From Symbiodinium natans (Eukaryota > Sar > Dinophyceae > Suessiales > Symbiodiniaceae), in contig CAJNDS010002543.1 of the NCBI GenBank assembly GCA_905221605.1, positions 283,663 through 347,662 on the forward strand: 64,000 bases of DNA, given 5' to 3'. Numbering within the stretch: the first letter of the stretch is position 1; every line of letters begins with the position of its first letter. The notes beneath the pieces are model-generated. The model did no database searches. It saw nothing but the letters and a program-made list of their open reading frames with translations, and was not told where the DNA came from. Made by a program: the position numbers and the translations under genes. This document shows positions 34,773-47,528 of this stretch, piece after piece.

Positions 34773-36305
34773 ATGTCCGGTGCAAATCCGAAAGTCGCTC
34801 CTTGGGAAACCAAATCAGGCATTCAAGGCCTTCGGCTAGCCGAGCCCAATGAACTTCAGTTGGCGACGGGCAAGGATGTCGAAAATCTTTCCGCTGCGAG
34901 GGCAGACCAGATTCATGAATCTGTTGCAGGATGGGCCTTTGTCAACATGGTCACGGCGAAAGATTTGTTGACACTCAGAACTACCTCCCCATTCGCCCTG
35001 CTTTTGAAAGGTTATGTTGCTGAGAAGTTGCATGCCTGTGGATTGCCCCAAGATCGAACGTCACAAGTGGTGATTTCTGTCCATGATCCAAGACTTGGCA
35101 GAGTGGAGCCACGGGCAATCACAATGGCAAACTTATCGCACGATGAGATGGACTTCCTTTGCTTGAAAACAGATGAGACCGCCATCCATATGCCGGCTTC
35201 CGATAAACTGGTTGTGTTCGCTGAGTTACGCCAAGCAGATGTGGATCCTGGTGATTGGCAGAAGTATGGAGAAGTGGCGTCTTTCGATACCTATGTCACA
35301 ACGATCCTTGCTGCAATCGGTGCTCTTGATCATTGCATTCTTCATCGAACTGCTCAGAAGAACGGTTTCCTTGGCAAGCGCCTGCAAATCCCAAACAGAT
35401 GCCGGAATGCACTGTATGCCAAGAGCGGTTTCTTTGGCGTCCAATTCAGGGCAGCTCGACGCTTCACCGATCCTGCGGAACACGGCCTGGAAGTGATCAA
35501 GGTTGAGGCGGGAAAAAGGCTCTCGGATGTAGCAAAGAACTTCGAAGAAGCAGCGGGGTTCTTGGGAACTTTCGCGTCGCAGGGTACAGTGTACCTCCGT
35601 GCTCAAGATGCTAGCCTGGCCGAGATCAGGTCGGTGTTGTTCGCAGATGATCCGCGCTACAATGAGGCCAACATGATGCTTAAGATCCTTCACAAGTTCC
35701 GCGTTGGAGGTTTTACCACAGGGACTACATTCGGCATGGTCTTCTCTACGCTGCAAAGTGTGGGATGGATTGTGGTCCCAATTCGGATTTGGCATTCCAA
35801 CGAGCTGGCCACGGTCATTGTGGGCTCCGACAAGCCCCCACCAGAGCCCAAGTTCATCACGACGCAAGGTGTTATCCTCATCGAGGAAGCGGATCGCTTT
35901 CTGAATGGCTCTGTCAAGTTCAAGACAAGCACGCGTTCAGCTACGCAGGAGGACACGTCCCGCGACATGAACATGAAGTCATCACAAGTGACAGAGGACC
36001 CATGGCTTCAGAGCGACCCATGGAAGCAAGCGCTTTCTTCCAGCTCTTCGTCTACAACACCTTTCGCTACAACTTCTCGCGTAGAGATGTTGGAAAAGCA
36101 GATGGCTACCATGCACAAGCAAGTGCAGCATCTGACCGAAGAGCAGGCTTCCACCAAGTCCACCTTGGCAGAGATGCAAGCGTCAAACAACTCCAACTTC
36201 TCTTCGCTGTTGGACGCCATCAAAGAATTGCGCGATTTGCAAACATCGTCGAGGGCATCTACCCCAGTGAAATCGCCAGCGTCGAAGCTACCACGAAAGG
36301 CGTAG
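34773..36305 (+). CDS. LINE ORF1 protein (putative RNA-binding/chaperone protein)
   Basis: A 510-residue frame beginning MSGANPKVAPWETK. The frame stays open upstream to an ATG at 34647, but the added hydrophobic stretch looks like translated leader, so I prefer 34773. The last ~80 residues contain a predicted coiled coil (MLEKQMATMHKQVQHLTEEQ onwards) followed by a basic Pro/Ser/Lys tail; trimerising coiled coils are usual in LINE ORF1 proteins. No CCHC knuckle or clear RRM was seen. The stop is 314 bp before the probable ORF2 ATG, in a different frame. Its position before an RT ORF in one element is the main reason for the call. Confidence 0.75.
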   Translation: MSGANPKVAPWETKSGIQGLRLAEPNELQLATGKDVENLSAARADQIHESVAGWAFVNMVTAKDLLTLRTTSPFALLLKGYVAEKLHACGLPQDRTSQVVISVHDPRLGRVEPRAITMANLSHDEMDFLCLKTDETAIHMPASDKLVVFAELRQADVDPGDWQKYGEVASFDTYVTTILAAIGALDHCILHRTAQKNGFLGKRLQIPNRCRNALYAKSGFFGVQFRAARRFTDPAEHGLEVIKVEAGKRLSDVAKNFEEAAGFLGTFASQGTVYLRAQDASLAEIRSVLFADDPRYNEANMMLKILHKFRVGGFTTGTTFGMVFSTLQSVGWIVVPIRIWHSNELATVIVGSDKPPPEPKFITTQGVILIEEADRFLNGSVKFKTSTRSATQEDTSRDMNMKSSQVTEDPWLQSDPWKQALSSSSSSTTPFATTSRVEMLEKQMATMHKQVQHLTEEQASTKSTLAEMQASNNSNFSSLLDAIKELRDLQTSSRASTPVKSPASKLPRKA

Positions 36306-36619
36306 CCTGCACAGACATCTGTAGCCTGGGTTCGGAGTGTGTGCTTTGGTTCTGCGCGTTTGCTGTCGTGCTCTTCTTTGGTTTGTTTTTCTTGTGTTTG
36401 TCTTGGCTCTTTGGCTTGTGCGGTTGGGTTATTCTTTCTACTCGTGGCCGAGTCAGAAGTGTTAGACGCCGCAGACATCGGGCATGGCACACACTGCGAA
36501 CCCTTTCTCTAGTCGTAGTTGCCTGCGCACCCTTAATTCGGACTCAACATACCTTGATTTCGCAACTTTTGCCACACACCTCTGTGGCCGTTGCCAAGGA
36601 CGCTACGACGAGTCCAAGT

Positions 36620-39600
36620 ATGCACGTCGCCCTTGCTTGGGCACCTGTTAATATCCATAGCGTGAGGGACAACCCCTCTAGTTGCCATGCTCCGGATGGC
36701 CAAATTCAAAGCTGCCGTACTCAAGAACTTCTCTGTGGTTCCCTTTCACCACTTATATGCTCTTGTGCCTTCATTTCTGTTTATCTTCCCTGCCTTGGAT
36801 ACCCAGGCGAGGGACCTGTTGACATTCTTTCGATTAATGTTACAACGCTACGTAAACGCCGCCACGACTTATTTCACATTGATAAGTTGATTGAATCTCC
36901 CAATTGCATTTAATGTGTTTGCTTGCAGGAGACAAGAATCCCGACATCTGCACTCAAATCTTTGCAATCCGAATTTGAACAACACGGCTGGGAGCTGCAC
37001 ACCGGCTTTCAGCCAAAGATGAAATCCTTGAATTCGCGCGCAGCAGCTGTGCGTCAAGGTCATGGTGGTCTTGCCATTATGACAAGAAAAGACGCGCGAG
37101 CGCGTGCTGTCGAATTCCCAAAAGAGTGGCTGTTTCTCTACGAATATTGTCAGGTTGTGTGGTGCCCTTCTGGTTCGGGGTCGGATGGGTTCTTTGTCGT
37201 CAATGTGTATTTACCGACTCACGATCACAATCGCGAAATCCGTGCTGAGGTAGTAGAGGGCATTTTCCATATGATCTCTACATTTCGCAGTCCGACTTGC
37301 GTTTGCGGTGACTTCCAAGACCCGCCGTATTCAAACACTTCTATTGTGGAAGCCTTGTGTAAAGGGGGGTGGTCTGATGCTCATCACGAGATTGCGGCGG
37401 CGAAAGGTATCAAGCCCAAGTTCACCTTCTCCGCCCGTAAGAAAGGTTGGGGGGATAGTGACCCTAGAGGTAAGTCTCGCATCGACCTATTTCTTTTGTC
37501 CCCAACTTTTCTTCCCCTCCTTCAGGACGCCGATGTGTTTTATAGCGCGCCTTTCCCAGGTCATGCAGTGGTTTCTATCACTTTGAACATGGACGTGGTG
37601 TGCGCTGAAGCATTCACGTTGGTTCCTCATAAGAAATGGGATCTTCCCCCTCAGCCTAAATCTGAGGAGGAGTGGGAAGACAGGGAATCAAGATGTCTTC
37701 CCATCTTAGTCAAACATTCTGCGGACCTCATCGCACTAGCCCAATCCTGTGACACAGAGGGTTTGTGGAGCGCTGCTTGCACTGTAGCAACCGAAATGCT
37801 AAACTGTGTGTGCGACAGTCTCGTTCCTTGTACGAGAGGACTGCCCCCTAAGTTCAAGCCGAAAAAGTTTGCCCAAACGCATTCGTCACCCCACTCTGAA
37901 CAGTCTAGGCTTGTCAAGTTGAAAAAGCGCATTCGTGAAGCCTCCATACAGAACCAGAGGATCTTGAACAAGCTTCCTGCTGACACGAACACATGTAAAG
38001 CTACTGTGAGTAACATATGCCGTGCTTTGAACGCCTTCGGGTTCCCTTACCCCAAAACGCTACCCCAGCCAGGCACAGATCAAATGGAGTCATGGTTATG
38101 TTCGGTTATGGGCTTCTGCGAGTCTCGCCAAGCACAGGACCTGAAGGACTCTGACAAATCCAAGCTCAACAATTGGAAAACACGCATGCGGACCTCGACA
38201 ACAGCAGATCGTAAACAAATCCACAGATGGATTAAGGATGAGTCCCCTTCGTATCCTCGATGCTTCAAGAGGCCCGATGGTACCATTACCGCGAACCCCC
38301 AGGAAATGCTGGACATGGTCAGCGATCGTATGGAAGCTATTTACAACACGCATAAGTCTAAGGACATACCCCAAACCATTCAAGCCTTTAAAGAAAAGTA
38401 CGCTGCGTCCATTGAGGCTTTGAGGTTTGCTTTTGAATGTCCAGAGTTCAACCATTACGATTTATTCCAACTTGCCCAAAAACGGCCCTCGCACAAGGCA
38501 TCCGGGCTGGATGGATGGCTAACCGTCGAGTTGAAATGCCTGCCCCCGTGCGGTTGGTACCCCTTTATGCTGGTCATGAAATTGGCCGAGTCCAGCGGGG
38601 TGTGGCCACAAATTGTTCGACTCGTCTCTGTCTCTACGATTAGTAAGGGTTTGGGTAACTTTGATCCTTCTCTCATGCGGGCTATTGGAGTGTCCTCTGT
38701 AGTATACTCTATTTGGTCCTCGCTTCGGTTTAGGCAGCTAACTACTTGGCATGTCCGCATAGCCCCACCCACGCTTTATGGAGGCTTGCAAAAAAGAAAG
38801 GCTTCAGATTCTGAACTCGCCTTTTCAACTGATGTGCATGGGTCAGAAGAGGAGTTTTGCGCCGTACTTGTCGACCGGTATAAGTGCTTCGACCTCATTA
38901 TCCCCAAGGTAGCGCTGGAGATTGCACGTGCCCTAGGCCTTCCCCAACCTATCTTTAGGGCAGCATGCGCCTTTTACGACCACCAAATCAAGTTCTTCAA
39001 GATAGGAGCTTTCTTTGGAAGGCGTGTCATGTCTACTAATGCAGCTGTCCAAGGATGCAGTCTTTCTATATTGATGATCAACGCCATGTACTCAGTGCTA
39101 GCTCATCATGTTTCCGGAATGACCCCTGAAGTTCAGTTTGCCTCATTCGTTGATGATTGCAAGTTATGGACAATTAACCAGAATACGGAGCAACTACAGA
39201 TTGCCTTTTCTGAACTTAGCGCTTTCGACAAGTGTATCGGACAACAAATCAATGATGGTAAATCTATCATCTTCACGAAGTACCAAAAACGTGCTGCAAG
39301 GTTCTTACGCGATGTTGGTCGGGGCTTTAAAACAAAGAAAAATGTCAAATCCCTGGGGTTTTCCCACACCATAGGGAAGCAGAAGAATGCCAAGATCCAA
39401 AACCAACGGGTAGAGAAGGCAATCGCAACAGCGGCTCGAGTAGCGGCGCTCCCCCTTAGTGACCGTGACAGAGCCCTCCATGTTCATGCAAATGTTCATG
39501 CCCAGTGGGTTTACGGAACTGAGCTCCAACCCCCCTCCAAACATCAGTTTAAGCGGCTCAGAACAGCGGTGGTGCGCGTGTTTCACAAGCGACGCAATTG

Positions 39601-41722
39601 CATGCGATGCCCGTTCCATTTTATGGTTACTTCCCAAGATGTTTTTCTGGACCCATGGGCAAAATGGGTTCTACACAATCTCAGGTGGTTACGATCAGAA
39701 TTCTGGAGAGATAAGGCTCGCCTTCAAGCAGATCTCGCAGAAATTCGTCGAAGGATGAGAGCCGGTCAAGCCAACGCGTTCGATCCCACCAGAGGAGGCC
39801 GAATCAACATCTTGGGATATATTTTCCGGGAACTCCGTTGGAGAATCTCAGACAACGATGTTTTCTTGATTCACCGAGAGTTCGACACCGACCTCAAACT
39901 TGTGTTGGGCTCAACAAGCTCTTTTCGAATTGAGACTGCAAGGTCCGTCAGGACTTGGCTACTGCGACAAGCTCCCCAAAGACAGGATTTTGGCAGTCAG
40001 GATTCACCCAAGCACGTCGACATCTTCCTTACTAGGTTTCTCCTGGACACAACATTCGCCGAACGCAGGGATTTGCAGATCCTCCAGCGCTTTCTGGAAA
40101 GACTTCCTAAACCCTTTGACAGAGTGAGGTCTATTTTAAAGACTTTGTTGGCTGGGTCTGTTTTTACTGGCAAACGCCTGTACGCTGCAGGGATTGCAAA
40201 GTCCGACAGGTGCTCTTCTTGCCGTCGAAGTGAAGATCACTCGCATTTGTTTAAGTTTTGTAACCTGTATTGCAAAACTCGCCCCTCTAAAGAGAGCATC
40301 TGCAGTATGTCGAACGATTGTTGGCACTCGGGTATCATCTACGAGTCGCCGCGTGTTCGCGCGCTCAGAACCAGTTTGCAGTCTGCCCCCTCGTCCTGCG
40401 ACCCTAGTTCCCCTGATAAGGTTTGCTGTCCTTTGGCTTTTATCGATGGGTCTTGCTTTTACGAGAAATGGGGAGTGCTATCGTCCGGCGCTTCAGCTGT
40501 GATTTTTGAAAATGGTCATTCCGTGTCACAGGAACTGCCAGGCCTTTATCCTACTTCTCAACGGGCAGAAATAGGTGCGTTGCTTTTGGCCCTTAAACAT
40601 TCGTCTGGTGACATTCGCATTGGCAGTGACTGCGCTGGCGTAGTCAACACGTTTGCATGGTTGGCTGCCAATAAGTGGGAGCAGCACTTATTGTCTACGG
40701 TTGATAATGCCGACTTATGGTCGGCAGTTGTCGAGTGCATGAGAAGTCGTCCTAATGACCGCATTGCTTGCTTCAAGGTTAAAGCTCACATTTCGGAAAA
40801 CTCATCTTTACAGCCTCGCTTGTGGACTGAGCTCAACAGCAAGGCTGATTCGCTTGCGAAGTCTATCGCCAGGAAGGTTTACTTGTCAAGAATTGACATG
40901 GTGCATGACGAAATTTGCGATGCTGTTGAGCTCCAGTCTCACCTGATATCCACCTTGTGGCAGCGCTTTTCAAGTACGCATTTACCGATTTCGAAAGACA
41001 TTCAACCCGAGCACAATGGTGCCGGGACCAGTATCGGTCGTCCCACTTGCGCGATGAGGATATGGGGTAAGCAGACTTGTCCTGCCCAGCAGACGTCTAC
41101 CTCTTCTAGTGCGGGGCCCCTTAATTCCCAAGCCTTTCTAGACTTTGTACGTAAGGGTGTGCCTGTCCCTGAGAGCTTGCAAAATTCAGTCTGTCGATCA
41201 TATCCTCGATACGCAGCAGTGTTGAGACAAAGTTTCGTGTTCACTTCGCTCCCTCGGGACATCCTGCTTGAAAACATTTCTTGGGGCTCCACGCCCCGAA
41301 ATATTCCTGGAATGACGGCGGTTATTCAATTCATCAAGGATGGTGAATGGTACTTGCCGAACGTTGATGATAACAGCAGGATGTCTTGGATAGAGCTGGT
41401 GTGCGATTTTCTCGTTAATCATGGCTTTTGTGGTGGATTCTTGACTCCTGGAATGCCCATGTCCCGCCTCACTAGGAGAATGAAAACTTACATGTGCAAA
41501 GCCATGCAGGCCTGCGGCGTGGCCTTGGCCTGCGTCCCTAAAACCAATATCCACAGAGAGTTCTTGGGAGGAGATGTTGCTGGCATTGTAGGGCGGAAGA
41601 AGGTCTCCTACCCTAATGCGTTGTGGGCCCTCTTCCTCAGTGATCAGACCAGATTCGTCCTTAACGGTTCGAGGCAGGCTAATGCTCATTGGATCCCAAA
41701 CTTTCACGCCCTACTCCAGTAA
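36620..41722 (+). CDS. LINE ORF2 polyprotein: APE endonuclease, reverse transcriptase, RNase H; one in-frame TAA
   Basis: The long open part runs from 36914 to 41722, but its first residues are already the LQETR motif of the endonuclease. The preceding strand, ILSINVTTLR (catalytic Asn codon at 36836-36838), is in the same frame upstream of a TAA at 36911-36913, so the reading frame is interrupted once. ATG 36620 is a possible start. Endonuclease motifs: QETR, NVYLPTHDHN, GDFQ, RIDLF, GHAVV. RT motifs: VLVDRYKCFD (Asp codon 38873-38875), VQGCSLS, and FVDD (39146-39157). Then a Cys/His finger CSSCRRSEDHSHLFKFC near 40.2 kb and RNase H (AFIDGS, Asp codon 40445-40447; QRAEIGALLLAL; IGSDCAGVV). 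About 250 C-terminal residues after RNase H are unassigned. Unless read through, the TAA should block the endonuclease. Confidence 0.92.
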
Positions 41723-41811
41723 CCCCTTTTACGGCAGCTTGGTTGCATTGTACACAGCTTAATTGGATGAAGCTCTGATGCTCGTGCGGCGGAGGAGTGA
41801 GTGTCTGTAAA

Positions 41812-41821
41812 AATTAGCCTT
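41812..41821 (+). repeat. Candidate 3' target-site duplication of the LINE
   Basis: AATTAGCCTT directly after the ...GTCTGTAAA end, matching 34522-34531. Confidence 0.65.
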
Positions 41822-42123
41822 CGCAAGTTTTGTGGCCACATTGCGGCTACTCCAAGCTGACACAGAACTCGTGCCCTAGAGATACGAATACATCTGCAGA
41901 CGATAACCCTAATCTATCTAACAAGAAGCGTAAATAGGAATGTAAATCCGGTCTTGCCCTGAATCGGGTCTAGGAGTCTAAAGTCTAGAGGAGATGCTTC
42001 CCACAACAAAGCTTTTCCTGGGAATCAGGGACCTTGGATCTTGGATCTTGGATCCTTGGCCTCGTGACCTTGGATCCCGGATCCAAGATCCACGCCTCCG
42101 TGGAGAAGTTTTCCCGGGAATCG

Positions 42124-42180
42124 GTTTAGGGTTTAGGGTTTAGGGTTTAGGGTTTAGGCTTTAGGGCTTAGGGTTTAGGG
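42124..42180 (+). repeat. Interstitial telomeric tract (TTTAGGG)n
   Basis: About eight units with variants. A three-unit CCCTAAA tract is at 42746-42768 and another at 47009-47024. Confidence 0.9.
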
Positions 42181-42913
42181 GGCTTGGATCCGGACTCCTC
42201 CCCCCCCCCCAACCTGTGGGTGGCCACTACTCAGACCTGGGTTCCTGGCGGGAGGGGAACTATAAACATACAATGTAAAGATCTTTTTTTTCTTTATATA
42301 TATATTTATATATATATATATACACATATACTTTTTTTGTTTCTTTTATTTATGCATGTCACGTATGTGTGTGTGGCCGCTGACTGATAGAGTCCTTGAA
42401 CCTGAAGATTCGTCGTAGTTGAAACGTCCCCATGTCCACAAGACTGCTGTGCGGATGGAGAGGTCAAGGGATGACCACATGTCCAACTTTTGCTTTCGCG
42501 TTCTCCGCGTGAACAGGCGCAAGTGCGAATCCGACCCGAGCCAGGAGGGTGCATGGTCTCACTGTTGTATCGGCCGCGGAGCGAGTATGAGTAGATAAAG
42601 ATGAATAGGATGAAAGAGGTCGTGGAATGGTTTAGCCATGGGATTTAACATTTACATTAACACCTCGCAACGTTGCAGACCGTGCAAAGGCATGTATTGC
42701 AGGAAGCTGCGCAGCCCTTTAATCTACGGAGATCTTTGGTGCGTAAACCCTAAACCCTAAACCCTAATAACAGGCTGCCGCAGTGCCCTCCCCAAGAAAA
42801 CTTCGGGTCAGGTTGGACGAGGCTTTTCGAGGACACAAAAACCGCTCAAAAACACAAGGACCCCCAGGATACCTCAAGGGACCTCTCAGGACCCCGTGCA
42901 ATAGACTAGGACT

Positions 42914-42952
<39 letters not shown>

Positions 42953-45619
42953 GCACCCATGGCACAAGATCGGGCGTTTCTACATTGACGACAGTTTTGG
43001 GAACCCCGCGGCGAAAATCTAGGGACCCACGTGCTTTCTGACACCGCATCAAACTTGCGGGCCTGCTGAATCAGCTCCGGGCCGCAACGCCAACCTCGCT
43101 GAATCCAGAGATGCTCCCCTAGATTCTGGGGTGAAGACTTCTCGCTCGGGCGTTGGGCAATCATTGCGATTTTCGTACTGTTGGGACGAGCCGGATGGCT
43201 AACGTAAGATGAGGAAGAGTTCCGACATCAGGTTTGAAGGAGGGACTTCAGCGCGCAAGTGCAGCATAAGAATCGACCGGTGCACCGGGGATGACTTGGG
43301 GGCTCACTTATCAACCTAGACGTTAATTCACACATGTGAGGCGAGGGCTGGATTGAAGGAGGTAGAGATCACAACAACAATCCTCGTATCTCGTACTCTC
43401 TTGGCAAGACCGAGCCCCTTGGGCATCCGACAAATCCGCCGAAGCCATGCTCGGGACGCGGTAGACTCGCATGACTTCCTGGGCCGACAGTACATGCTAC
43501 GAATATGCCTCATCCATGCATGGCGGATCTGCCTCAGATGCCCGCCGCCCAACACCCTTCAACAAAACTGAATACGATCAGCGCCCAAAGCCCAACCCTG
43601 CGAGCCTGCAGCGTGAAGTCGCTTGAACCGAAGCCCCAAAAACGCACGAGAAGCCCGCGAAAGCATCCGAACGCCTCCCAAGCAAGCCCTCCCCAAAACC
43701 CCCCAAGGCGGCACCTCCGTGATCGAGTCAGCGACCGCTGTGTCCACAGCGCAGTAGGCATCGGCTCCCAGGGCTTGCCTCGGTTTCAGCTTCAGAAGGG
43801 CTATGAAGAAGTTAACGGGAAGTTTTTAGGGGAAGCTTATTGGGGTTGATAGAATGTTTTCGAGAGCTTCTCGAGGGTGTTCCATTCTGCGTGTTCACTT
43901 AGGTCGTTCGAAGGTTTTGCCTTCTCTGTTTTGGCAGCTGTAAAGATCCAACGCGTTTCCAGAGCTACTTGGCTCTGGCTTTGACATGTGAGTGTGAGCG
44001 GATCATGTGCCGCGGAAGGTTGGTACGGAGCGACTTGAGGGGGGGGGGGGGTCTCGACTGCAACTTTGCCTGGGGACTTTATGTCCACATGCGAGATTCC
44101 GCCGATCTTCCAGGATCGGGGGTCGGGTCCTGGAGCACACCTGATGTCACCTGATTGTCAAGCCCCGAAACAGACATTGGAGGGCCAGAACCATGTGAGA
44201 GGCCTCTGTGCCCAGCTACAACTGGAGGTCCGAGGAAAATATGAGGTGCGGGCTTTTGAGTTCTTTGAACTTGAAAAAACAGGCTGCATGCATCAGGCGA
44301 CATACTTTTAACAATCAAAGCTAGGAAGGCACAGAGTCCTTTGTTTCTGGCTTGCGAGTCCTCTGAGGCTGCTTGTGGGAGCCCTTGAGAGTTGCAGACG
44401 CGGCAAGGGGTCCCTTAGACTAGTAGACCAACGAATTTGCCATCTAGACATGGCAGTGAACCTGTGGCCCGCGCAACGAGAACTCCATGAACTCTCGATT
44501 CTGGTGCAACTCCCTCAGCAAAAAGTTCAACTTTAGGGAAGTCATGCATTCGTCCACATCCGGCTTCTAGCAGGGGCTATTGTGCTTGGGAGCAGGAAGT
44601 TGTAAAGTCGGGATGGAATGAGCCCCAGCACTCGTGGTCCAGGATCAAATGGGCTTCAACTGCCTCAATCTCCTGTTAACTTCTTCAGAATGCAAGTCTG
44701 AGGGTTGAGTGTTCTTGGCGCTTCCAGGGGGGGGGAGGGCTTCAGGGGATGCTGGGCTTGGGGTGGACGACGATGGATGTGTCGCGGGATGGACTCAGGG
44801 TCCAGTCAACAAAGTCGCCACTTGAGAAGGTACTGTTGGAAGCCCTTGCGCCTGGAGATCTCTACCCCTAAGGTCAAGTGATGGCTCATAAGCCCTCAAA
44901 AGCCCCTCAATCCTGCAGCCCTTCTTCTCTGACACCAACGCCGTCCGAGCCAACTTGACCGCTTTGCGACACAAGCTTGGCCCAGCACTGAATCAGCGAA
45001 TACCTGAGCAGTGTCCCAAGTGTCCTAAGCCCACAGCAAAAAACAAACAACATACCCATATGAGAATCCTTGTGGCAACCCGTGCTTTTTGCGATGCTAG
45101 CTTGCGCAAAAACTAAGTTTCATAATGCTTGTACAGCATCCCGAACTTGAACCATAGCACTGGACGTCTGAGATTTTGTCCATGCCGGACCCAAACATTG
45201 ACGTGGACCCGAACTTCGCGTGTTCACATGGCATCACCGAGCCCTTTCTTTCGCCCTCCATAATCCTGAAGCTGCGCGACCACACAAGCCCTCAACAAGG
45301 CAGGGCCATTCGAGGTGCTTATCAACCCGACGGACCTACCTCCCAAAGAGGCGGGATGGGCTGGCTCCCACAAGCACAGATTCAGAATTGAAGGGAGGAA
45401 GCGGCCCAAAAGCTGATGCTAGCTGCAAACTCCAGGATTTGATGCACTCCGGAGATAGGTTTCGGACCGAACTTATGAGAAGTTCCATCAAGTCGCATCT
45501 GCCGCAGGTTCACGATGCGGTGGCCGCATACCTTTAAGACCCTCCGGTCGTTGAGGTAGCCGTAGCCTGCCGTACGCCTTGGCAAGCATACGCATTTGTC
45601 TTCGGTTTGAGGAGAATCG

Positions 45620-46030
<411 letters not shown>

Positions 46031-46097
46031 TACCACTACCACGACGACAACGACGACGACGACGCATACTCGACGACGACGACGCATACTCCTACCA

Positions 46098-46189
<92 letters not shown>

Positions 46190-46262
46190 GGCTGCGGCTG
46201 CGGCTGCGGCTGCGGCTGCGGCTGCCGCTGCCGCTGCCGCCGCCGCCGCTGCTGCTGCTGCT
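46098..46262. repeat. CTG array grading into CGG/CGC
   Basis: About 30 CTG units, then CGG and CCG interruptions, then CTG again. Confidence 0.95.
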
Positions 46263-47024
46263 GATAGCTGCTACTTCTACTTCCACTTCGACGACGACGA
46301 CTCCTGCTGCACCTACAAGTACTACTACTGCGAGCTGCCGCTGCTACGCGTCGTCTAGTACAGCCTCTCTGTCTCGGCAACAAAGCGAGCCCTTTCATCA
46401 TCCCAAACCCCGTCAACCCAGAGATCCACCAGATCCTTTTTTCACCAAATTCCACAAACTTCCGCCTTAACTCCCAGGCAGCTGAGATCAGCTGGGATGC
46501 TGGGAGGGGAAGCACTTGCTGAGGACAACTACTTCTTCCTGCGCAGAAGTTCGGGATGGGCTGCTGCAACCCTGTCCCATGAACCCTGCAGCCCCTAAGT
46601 CCTACATCCTAACGCAAGATGAAGGAAGAGAAATAGTTCCGCTTTGCGCAGAGGAATTCTAGGATGTGTGGCAGAAGCCTGACCTTGCCTCGTGTTGTAG
46701 GAATTGGGAGTAACGGACGGACTGCCATGCGGAGGTACAAGGTTTCTTGTTGTGTGGCGCTACTCAACAGTCTTCCACGCCACCGCACCTCACGCAAAGG
46801 TCGCAGGATTGTCAAGATTTCGAGACAGCACACTCGAAGTTTGAATGCTTAGTGCATGGCGGGTCTCTGAAAAGTTTGAGTCTTCAGCAGCTATTGAGTG
46901 CATATTTCGGTAGCCACAAGCGAAGATCAAGTACAGGCCTGCAGATACTGCAATTAGCCTGAAACACTGTGTTGTCGGGGAGTGACAGTCTGGGATTGCA
47001 GGCCGTTTACCCTAAACCCTAAAC

Positions 47025-47137
47025 CCGATTACTCTCGCTGCACCAGCAGTCTGCTTGGCGCTCCTCGGGCACGGAGCGGAAGCCCTCGGAGACGAGATTG
47101 GCAAGCTCCACGGGGGCGTCCTCTCGCCAATGCTCGC
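47025..47137 (-). CDS. Candidate exon, possibly protein-kinase C-lobe fragment
   Basis: Open frame EHWREDAPVELANLVSEGF then RSVPEERQ, resembling the end helix of protein kinases (P-x-ELxxLV ... DPxxRP). The donor is CGG|GTTTAGGG. Other frames are open as well, so the kinase reading is tentative. Confidence 0.33.
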
Positions 47138-47434
47138 CTCAACCATTGATAATGAAAACCCTGCACGCCGCTTAACGGATCTGGGCCCTGAGCTTGGAGG
47201 CAAAAGCTCTAACTCTGCCGAAGCAACAATGTTCAGCCAAAAAGGCATGCCCAAATCACCATTCTGCACAAAGTTTCCGTTGCCCAAATCCTACACCTGT
47301 TTTTGGGCTTAGAGGGCTCTATGGTGGTGCAGATGGCTATTGGGGGGGGGGGGGGGGGGTAATTCAGCTTGCTGGCTCTCGGGACTTGTGGCCTCTTCAA
47401 TTTGTGGGAAAGTGAATCTGAAACATCCTGCTCG

Positions 47435-47528
47435 GTTTAGGGTTTAGGGTTTAGGGTTTAGGGTTTAGGGTTTAGGGTTTAGGGTTTAGGGTTTAGGGTT
47501 TAGGGTTTAGGGTTTAGGGTTTAGGGGG
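47435..47528 (+). repeat. Interstitial telomeric tract (TTTAGGG)n
   Basis: About 13 perfect units. Confidence 0.94.

Larger units (their letters stand above)
34532..41811 (+). mobile_element. Non-LTR retrotransposon (LINE) with APE endonuclease, RT and RNase H
   Basis: A 7.28-kb element with two long plus-strand ORFs that mobilises by target-primed reverse transcription. It is bounded by a perfect 10-bp direct repeat AATTAGCCTT at 34522-34531 and 41812-41821, placed 241 bp before the ORF1 ATG and 89 bp after the ORF2 stop, so it is a good target-site duplication candidate. The 3' end reads GTCTGTAAA before the repeat, with no long poly(A). The domain order APE endonuclease - RT - CCHC-like finger - RNase H resembles the I/Tad1-like groups of LINEs. 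Base composition is more even than in the flanks and no telomeric tract lies inside. It looks full length and recent. Confidence 0.88.

Noticed and set aside
35765-36913. 382-codon plus frame overlapping ORF1
   Set aside because: Its first half is an out-of-frame shadow of LINE ORF1; only the last part, before the TAA, is the start of ORF2.
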